DNA from: Porticoccus sp.
Lineage (GTDB): Bacteria; Pseudomonadota; Gammaproteobacteria; Pseudomonadales; Porticoccaceae
Assembly: GCA_011049795.1 (NCBI GenBank)
Contig: DRHD01000293.1
Span: 1 to 7,077 of the forward strand
DNA: 7,077 bases
Reading direction: 5' to 3'
A program made the translations under genes and the position numbers. Numbering within the stretch: position 1 is the stretch's first letter; every line of letters begins with the position of its first letter. Under the pieces are notes generated by a model. The model worked only from the letters and a program-made list of their open reading frames with translations, did not search any database and was not told the origin of the DNA. Positions 1 through 4,643 of this stretch are shown in pieces.

Positions 1-101
1 CCTGTGACACTAATTTCTTCTAAATCACTATGCTCAGCATAGGTATTGGCTGTTAGAGTGGCCAGTAATGCCGAGGTTAAAGCTGCGGTGGTGTTCTTCA
101 C
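1..101 (-). CDS. Probable TonB-dependent outer-membrane receptor, N-terminal fragment
   Basis: Only the first 33 codons are inside the window; the gene continues past the left edge. The translation begins (M)KNTTAALTSALLATLTA, a short basic start followed by a hydrophobic, Ala/Leu/Thr-rich stretch typical of a Sec signal peptide, with a likely cleavage after the TYA at residues 20-22. The mature N-terminus then reads EHSDLEEISVTG, which resembles the TonB-box region (LEEIxVTG/A) of TonB-dependent receptors that import siderophores, cobalamin or glycans across the outer membrane. The start is GTG at 99-101, chosen because GGAG lies 11 nt upstream and the signal peptide begins exactly there; no ATG fits. 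The substrate cannot be told from this fragment. It lies 135 bp after the CBS gene, so it may have its own promoter. Another secreted protein with a chance LEEISVTG remains possible. Confidence 0.62.
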   Translation of the reverse strand, partial: MKNTTAALTSALLATLTANTYAEHSDLEEISVT

Positions 102-110
102 GAATTAAGT

Positions 111-116
111 CTCTCC
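111..116 (-). promoter_or_regulatory. Ribosome binding site supporting the GTG start at 101
   Basis: The minus strand reads GGAGAG here. The GGAG core ends 11 nt before the GTG codon. Because no ATG is available at the head of the signal peptide, this site decides the start of the receptor-like gene. The same GGAG-with-11-nt spacing precedes the CBS and phosphatase-kinase genes. Confidence 0.55.
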
Positions 117-182
117 GGCAGGATTGGAAAGACGTAATGTTACTGTGCTCGACAGACCTTGGGATGTGACAAAATGCCGCAC

Positions 183-214
183 CCCTTAGTCATTAGTGGC
201 TGATAGTCTTAGGG
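183..214 (-). terminator. Weak terminator-like hairpin after the CBS gene
   Basis: On the minus strand, 22 nt after the CBS stop codon, CCCTAAGAC and GACTAAGGG form 9-nt arms that pair with two A-A mismatches around a 14-nt loop. The sequence after the stem is GTGCGGCATTTTG, with only four T residues, so this is not a strong intrinsic terminator. It sits where the transcript from nirB to the CBS gene would be expected to end, before the separate receptor gene. It could equally be a chance repeat or a mild attenuating structure. Confidence 0.27.
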
Positions 215-236
215 ATTGGGTGCTCAATACTAACTT

Positions 237-764
237 TTAGGCCGTATGCCTGACCTTGGTCAATACTGTTTCATCGCTTGCCAAAACCTGAAGAATATTC
301 GAGGTGGAAATGACGCCTGAAATACAGTTGTCACAGGTGACGAATACCCGGTGAATATTTTGTTCCAACATTAGCGTGGCAACTTCTGATAGCGACGAGT
401 TTTCGGTCACACTGATTACATGGGGCGCCATAATTTGGTGGACTGTGCAGTGATACTGGGCACTTTTACTCCAGCTTTCGAGATCAATTACATTGGGTTC
501 AGTATTGGTTGCGTCGCGGTAACAGGTTTGTAGAGCAGACTTCCGTTGTTCTTCACCCATGTTCTCAAAATGGAAGATATCTGAAACGCTGACGACACCC
601 ACTAACTCATGGTCAGCTGCAATAACGGGTGCACCAGAGATTTTGTGTTTCATAAAGAAGTTGGCTAGACGTTGTATGGACCATCCTTCATACACAGTGA
701 GTACTTCTGCGTGCATGATATCTTTTGCTTGGATTGTACTTGGGGTAGTACTTGAATGGTTCAT
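237..764 (-). CDS. Tandem CBS-domain protein
   Basis: A 175-residue soluble protein with two CBS domains and no recognisable enzymatic or DNA-binding partner domain. CBS1 spans about residues 14-66 (KDIMHAEVLTVYEG ... ISGAPVIAADHELVGVVSVSDI) and CBS2 about 108-160 (HQIMAPHVISVTENSS ... NIHRVFVTCDNCISG then VISTSNIL). Each carries the usual G-V-V/I-S-x-S-D/N-I end motif, with D62 in the first and N156 in the second. A polar segment of about 40 residues (67-107) separates them, longer than in compact CBS pairs. CBS pairs commonly bind AMP, ATP, SAM or similar adenosyl ligands and act as energy or metabolite sensors; no ligand can be assigned here. The ATG start has GGAG 11 nt upstream. The gene follows the phosphatase-kinase gene by 72 bp on the same strand with no clear terminator between, so it probably belongs to the same nitrate unit and may serve as a sensor for it. 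Confidence 0.9.
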   Translation of the reverse strand: MNHSSTTPSTIQAKDIMHAEVLTVYEGWSIQRLANFFMKHKISGAPVIAADHELVGVVSVSDIFHFENMGEEQRKSALQTCYRDATNTEPNVIDLESWSKSAQYHCTVHQIMAPHVISVTENSSLSEVATLMLEQNIHRVFVTCDNCISGVISTSNILQVLASDETVLTKVRHTA

Positions 765-836
765 TGGTACTTAGTCTCCAAAATTTTGTGTTATCTGTTT
801 ACACGGACCTTCACGGCCACCTTGGTTCAAGTCACT

Positions 837-2672
837 CTATAAGGCCGCCTGAAGAACAACAATGATCAAGAGCAAGGCCGAGACCATCTTCCATAGGCGA
901 ACCGGATTTCGTTCCAGCAGTGGAGATTGCTCACGCTTATTTACCATGATTTTATTGGGTGTGCAGAGATCTGCGTAGAACTCAGATAAGGCTGAATATC
1001 GTCCTGTTGGGTTAGGGTTTGTGGCTTTTTCCAAAGCAAGATCCAACCATAGTGGTATATCTGAACGGTATTCCTGTGCCGAATGATATTGCCATTCGCC
1101 AAAATGCTTTGGTGTTCTTCTATGCGTGTTTGATAAATTGAACGGCTGTTTTCCCGACAACATTTCGTAGATGATGACCCCCAGTGAAAACAGGTCTGAC
1201 CGGTAGGTTCCCCGCTGGCCCATTAGGTATTCTGGAGCGATATAGTCGACGGAACCTACCGGGAATTCTTCATTAAGCGGACTACTTATTTCATTGAGTC
1301 CGCTGACTTGTACTGTGCCAAAATCAATCAATTTTATCTGTTCATTTTTATCAATGATCACATTTTCAGGTTTCAGATCGCGGTGAACCATGCCGAGCCG
1401 TTGAAATGCCCGTAGTGATTGAATAATGCCCTGACTAATGGCTCTTACTTTTTCCAGCGATGGCTGTGGGTTGTCATACATCCATTGCCGCAGGGTTTGT
1501 CCATCGATGTATTCACAGAGATGGTAAAGAAATTTACTTTTATCATCCTGGGGTAAGATCTTCATCACCCCCTTGTTATCGATGCGTCTTCCTGCCCACT
1601 CCTCACGCATGAATCCTTCGAGGTATTGGGCATCCTCGGCAAAGTTAACCGATGGGGCTTTTAGTACGAGCCGATTGCTATGATCCGGGTGCGTGACTAG
1701 GTACAGGTGACTGCGTGTTCCGCTGTAGAGCACCTGTTGAACGGTATAATTATCAATGTTCATCCCCGGTTCCATGACCGGCGGAATTGTTTTATGGGTT
1801 AATTTTCGATGGAGATCATTAATATCTTCCATCGGTAATTCTTCAATACGCACTAACAGACAGCTCAGGTTATCTTCACTACCCTTGGATAGCGCACGAT
1901 CGACAATCGTTGCTGCAATGTCTTCCAGCGTGTTTTCGGTAGAATGGATTTCGGTGGGCTGGTTTGTAGATGGACGGGCTGTGGAGGATTTAATTAATGA
2001 GGCCAGGTCATTGCGTGTCAGCACATCATGTACGCCATCCGTGGTAAGTAGGAATAGATCTCCCTGCTCCAGTTCTGTCTGGATGTAGTCCACTTCCAGA
2101 TGGCTATCCATCCCCAGTGCTCGGGTCAGATAAGTTTTACCCCCTGAACCATGATTGCAATGATCAGTAGAAAGCTGTTCCAGCTCGCCATTTCTAAGCC
2201 GGTAAATGCGGCTGTCACCAGCATGGAATAAGTGGGCCGTTCTTGATTTAAAAATGGTTGCACTAAGGGTAGTTACTGCCCCATTTTGGGGTTGATAGTC
2301 CTGTCGTCCATGGTGGTAAAGCCAAGCATTGAGTGATGACAGGACACGGGCAGCAGATGTCTGGACTGTCCAGCTCTCTGGTGTGCTGTAGTAATCATCA
2401 ATGAAATGGGTGATGGCTGTTTGGCTAGCCAGCTGAGCATTCTCACTACAACTGACACCATCGGCGATACAAGCGGTAATGCCCTTGAGCTGATTGACTC
2501 CCTTTGATGACGGTAAGTACGCTGCAAAAGCATCTTCATTTTTCTTTTTAATGCCAGCAATGGAGTGCCCACCAAATGTCACCCTCAGTTCAGAGGGTAA
2601 CGCCTGGTGCTGAGAATCAACCCGTGTTGATTCGACAGATACTGATTCAGCAGATATGGCGGCGGCAGTCAC
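837..2672 (-). CDS. Membrane-anchored PP2C phosphatase / Ser-Thr kinase fusion
   Basis: This 611-residue protein joins two opposing activities. After a Ser/Ala/Val-rich lead (1-30), a PP2C-type metal-dependent phosphatase covers about 31-276. Its probable metal-binding residues are NED at 45-47, D71-G72, D153 in HAGDSRIYRLRNG, D212 in LLTTDG, and D267-N268 in SEDNLS. A Ser/Thr kinase covers about 308-570: K338 in LVLK, HRDLKPEN at 430-437 with catalytic D432, DFG at 450-452, APE at 479-481 and SDLFSLGVIIYEML. The glycine loop (YSGTRSHLY, 316-324) lacks the GxGxxG pattern. Basic residues then precede one hydrophobic helix (about 597-611), suggesting a tail anchor with both domains in the cytoplasm. 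Such fusions occur beside nitrate transporter and nir genes in pseudomonads (PA1782-like, from memory); their substrate is unclear to me. The GTG start is required because the next internal Met is at residue 281, and it has GGAG 11 nt upstream. The gene follows the transporter by 29 bp, pointing to a role in nitrate or nitrite uptake control. Confidence 0.93.
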   Translation of the reverse strand: MTAAAISAESVSVESTRVDSQHQALPSELRVTFGGHSIAGIKKKNEDAFAAYLPSSKGVNQLKGITACIADGVSCSENAQLASQTAITHFIDDYYSTPESWTVQTSAARVLSSLNAWLYHHGRQDYQPQNGAVTTLSATIFKSRTAHLFHAGDSRIYRLRNGELEQLSTDHCNHGSGGKTYLTRALGMDSHLEVDYIQTELEQGDLFLLTTDGVHDVLTRNDLASLIKSSTARPSTNQPTEIHSTENTLEDIAATIVDRALSKGSEDNLSCLLVRIEELPMEDINDLHRKLTHKTIPPVMEPGMNIDNYTVQQVLYSGTRSHLYLVTHPDHSNRLVLKAPSVNFAEDAQYLEGFMREEWAGRRIDNKGVMKILPQDDKSKFLYHLCEYIDGQTLRQWMYDNPQPSLEKVRAISQGIIQSLRAFQRLGMVHRDLKPENVIIDKNEQIKLIDFGTVQVSGLNEISSPLNEEFPVGSVDYIAPEYLMGQRGTYRSDLFSLGVIIYEMLSGKQPFNLSNTHRRTPKHFGEWQYHSAQEYRSDIPLWLDLALEKATNPNPTGRYSALSEFYADLCTPNKIMVNKREQSPLLERNPVRLWKMVSALLLIIVVLQAAL

Positions 2673-2681
2673 AGTTATGGT

Positions 2682-2687
2682 GTCTCC
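2682..2687 (-). promoter_or_regulatory. Ribosome binding site for the GTG start of the phosphatase-kinase
   Basis: The minus strand reads GGAGAC inside the 29-bp gap between the transporter stop and the GTG codon at 2670-2672. The GGAG core is 11 nt from the start. It supports GTG as the true start, since the frame has no ATG before the phosphatase domain. Confidence 0.55.
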
Positions 2688-2701
2688 AGTTGTCGCTATT
2701 C

Positions 2702-4168
2702 TTAGGTGACGCTGATTAATTCAACGGAACCATCTTCGTGAATTTCGGCCATACTTCCCTTCGGTTCTTCCATCAATAATAGCGTGATAAAACCTAATAT
2801 GGCGGTTCCTGCAATAACAAGAAAGAAGGTTTGGTATTCCACCATTGAAAGAACGGTCAGGTAAACCACGGCACCTACGTTGCCATAGGCACCGGTCATC
2901 CCGGCGATCTGTCCAGTGAGGCGACGTTTGATTAAAGGTACGGTGGCGAAGACGGCGCCTTCTCCGGACTGAACAAAAAAGGAGCAAGCCATGGCAGCAA
3001 TCACTGCCAGCCAGACGGGCCACTGGCTATCAACCATGGCCATTAGGAAATAGCCTACAGCCAAACCTGCCGTCAAAATCAATAGGGTGGGTTTGCGGCC
3101 AAAGCGGTCAGATAGCCAGCCACCACCGGGGCGAGACATCAGGTTCATAAAGGCATAGGCTGAAGCTACCATGCCAGCCACCACCGGGGTGAGTTCAAAA
3201 GTATCGGCAAAAAATAGCGGCAGCATGGAGATCACCGCGAGTTCTGAGCCAAAGGTCGCGAAATAGAGTACGTTCAATACCGCCACTTGCCTGAATTTAT
3301 ACTGATGCAGTTCTGGTACGGGTTTGACAAAAACGTCCCGGTTCACCTTCCATGTCAGGACGACTTCATAGGCATAAAGCAGCACCAAACTTACATAGAT
3401 GGCAATACAAACCGTTTCAGATATTAGGCTAACGCCCGCAGGTGAGAGCTTCCAGTTTAATAGCGCAAGTGCTGCATACATGGGCACTTTCATTCCGAGC
3501 AGGAAGAAGAAGTCGCCTTTGCTGGTGACCTCCATGGCGCCACTGTGTTTAGGTTTGAAGTAGGTAGACCCCTTGGGTGTATCAGATACGTTTTTGTAGA
3601 AAACAATGCTGAACAGCAGGCTGATCAGTCCTGTCAGCCCGACGGCATAGCGCCAGCCATCATCACCACCAAAGACTAGGGCCAGGACGGGCAAACAAAA
3701 TGCAGCTGCGGCAGAACCGAAGTTACCCCAGCCACCATAAATACCTTCGGCAGTACCTAGTTCATTGGCAGGAAACCACTCGCTGACTAGCCGGATACCG
3801 ACCACAAATCCTGCGCCGATAAAGCCGAGTAGAAAGCGCGCCAGGGCGGCTTGAGTGAAGGTGTCCGCCATGGCAAACATAAAGCAGGGAATGGAGCAGA
3901 GGGCTAATAAGCCGGAATAGACGATCTTTGGTCCAAACCGATCCGTCAGCATGCCGGTGATCACCCTGGCTGGAATGGTGAGTGCCACGTTGAGGATCAG
4001 CAGTGTTTTTATCTCAGAGCCTGACAGACCCAGTGAGTGGGCAATGGCCTGTAGCATGGGTGCGTGATTAAACCACACGAAAAAGGTAATAAAAAAAGCA
4101 AACCAGCTCATGTGGAGCGTTTTCATCTTTCCTTTGAAGGAAAATATATTGAAAGGTTCTGTGGTCAT
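2702..4168 (-). CDS. nasA: NarK/NasA-type nitrate/nitrite transporter (MFS)
   Basis: A 488-residue inner-membrane transporter that moves nitrate and/or nitrite into the cytoplasm. MFS loop motifs appear after TM2 (GMLTDRFGPK, 72-81) and after TM8 (GWLSDRFGRK, 350-359). The two glycine-rich nitrate signatures of the NarK group are GGWGNFG at 145-151 and GAYGNVG at 426-432. R68 and R346 sit where the substrate-binding arginines of E. coli NarK (R89, R305) would be expected; this is a positional inference, not an alignment. Besides about twelve TM helices, the region between TM6 and TM7 (about 192-294) holds two further hydrophobic stretches, 220-237 and 248-273, so fourteen segments are possible. 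The C-terminus is an acidic cytoplasmic tail. GGAG lies 5 nt before the ATG. The gene is 109 bp after nirD and 29 bp before the phosphatase-kinase. Import of nitrate rather than nitrite export is inferred from the assimilatory context. The symbol nasA follows pseudomonad usage; narK would be equally fair. Confidence 0.92.
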   Translation of the reverse strand: MTTEPFNIFSFKGKMKTLHMSWFAFFITFFVWFNHAPMLQAIAHSLGLSGSEIKTLLILNVALTIPARVITGMLTDRFGPKIVYSGLLALCSIPCFMFAMADTFTQAALARFLLGFIGAGFVVGIRLVSEWFPANELGTAEGIYGGWGNFGSAAAAFCLPVLALVFGGDDGWRYAVGLTGLISLLFSIVFYKNVSDTPKGSTYFKPKHSGAMEVTSKGDFFFLLGMKVPMYAALALLNWKLSPAGVSLISETVCIAIYVSLVLLYAYEVVLTWKVNRDVFVKPVPELHQYKFRQVAVLNVLYFATFGSELAVISMLPLFFADTFELTPVVAGMVASAYAFMNLMSRPGGGWLSDRFGRKPTLLILTAGLAVGYFLMAMVDSQWPVWLAVIAAMACSFFVQSGEGAVFATVPLIKRRLTGQIAGMTGAYGNVGAVVYLTVLSMVEYQTFFLVIAGTAILGFITLLLMEEPKGSMAEIHEDGSVELISVT

Positions 4169-4242
4169 AATAGCTCCGGTTTTTACTCGGCAGTTTTACT
4201 TGATCGTCCCAAGTGGGCATTCACAGGTGGGCAGTCAGTATT

Positions 4243-4262
4243 CAGGTGTTTAACACGACCTG
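4243..4262. repeat. Imperfect inverted repeat between nirD and the transporter gene
   Basis: The 20 bases CAGGTGTTTAACACGACCTG contain an inverted repeat: CAGGT pairs with ACCTG at the ends, and GTGTT-T-AACAC forms an inner palindrome offset from them. It lies in the 109-bp gap, 16 nt past the nirD stop in the direction of transcription. It could be an operator for a dimeric regulator, a small hairpin that tunes readthrough into the transporter gene, or chance. No T-run follows it, so it is not an intrinsic terminator. I do not recognise it as a site for a named regulator. Confidence 0.25.
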
Positions 4263-4277
4263 TTATTGGCCAGTTGT

Positions 4278-4640
4278 TTATTGGGCAGTTTTCTTCAATT
4301 GAATTTCGTCATTGAAACGTCGTATCTCGTAGGTTTTAACCCGGTACTCCGGGTCTTCCAGGCATTCACCTGAGACGAGGTCGAAATGCTGTTTGTAGAG
4401 TGGTGAGGCCACCACCAAGTGGTCACTAATGCTTCCCAAAATACCCCGGGAAAGAACATTAGCTTTGCCAATGGGGTCATAGTTGGAAATGGCATATAAA
4501 TCCTGGCTGTATTCTTTACATGGGCTAATTTTGTAAATAGCCACTTGTTCACCATCGTGTAGAGCGCACAGACCCGTGTTGGCTAAAAGGTCCTGGTCCT
4601 GGCAAATGCTGACCCATTCATTGTTGATTTTAGTACTCAT
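4278..4640 (-). CDS. nirD: Nitrite reductase [NAD(P)H] small subunit NirD
   Basis: A 120-residue cytoplasmic partner of NirB in the siroheme nitrite reductase that converts nitrite to ammonium with NADH. It has the Rieske-like fold of the NirD family: WVSICQDQDLLANTGLCAL at the N-terminus, AISNYDPIGKANVLSRG at 50-66 and VVASPLYKQHFDL at 76-88, closely matching E. coli NirD from memory. The cluster ligands of true Rieske proteins are absent: the first C-x-H is replaced around SNYD (52-55) and the second by SPLY (79-82). It should therefore not hold a 2Fe-2S centre, as is normal for bacterial NirD. It is slightly longer than the E. coli protein (108 residues from memory), partly through a polar C-terminal tail. 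Start ATG 4638-4640 lies 3 bp after the nirB stop, and its GGAG overlaps the last nirB codons, so translation of the two is probably coupled. Confidence 0.96.
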   Translation of the reverse strand: MSTKINNEWVSICQDQDLLANTGLCALHDGEQVAIYKISPCKEYSQDLYAISNYDPIGKANVLSRGILGSISDHLVVASPLYKQHFDLVSGECLEDPEYRVKTYEIRRFNDEIQLKKTAQ

Positions 4641-4643
4641 GTT

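Noticed and set aside
142..172. TTGTCA (minus strand, 167-172) as a -35 box for the receptor gene
   Set aside because: No acceptable -10 hexamer lies at 16-18 nt, so a promoter call is not supported.
779..804. CAAAATTTTG palindrome and gtgt...acac arms between the phosphatase-kinase and CBS genes
   Set aside because: The palindrome is AT-rich and without a loop, and the second pair has only 4-bp arms. Neither is a convincing terminator or operator.
1756..2088. Plus-strand open frame of 110 codons inside the phosphatase-kinase gene
   Set aside because: It overlaps well-supported PP2C coding sequence on the other strand and its translation resembles no family I know.
2721..3023. Minus-strand open frame of 100 codons within the transporter gene
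   Set aside because: It is an out-of-frame, Arg-rich reading of the conserved TM10-TM12 region, a typical shadow frame.
4189..4292. Short direct repeat GGCAGTTTT at 4189-4197 and 4284-4292
   Set aside because: Nine bases, with one copy inside the nirD end, are within chance expectation and there is no array or flanking pattern.
4064..4315. Plus-strand frame across the nirD-transporter gap
   Set aside because: It overlaps the N-terminus of the transporter and the end of nirD, and shows no domain or start signal.
4278..4640. Calling the NirD gene a Rieske 2Fe-2S ferredoxin
   Set aside because: Both C-x-H ligand pairs are missing, and the sequence follows the cluster-free NirD pattern beside nirB.
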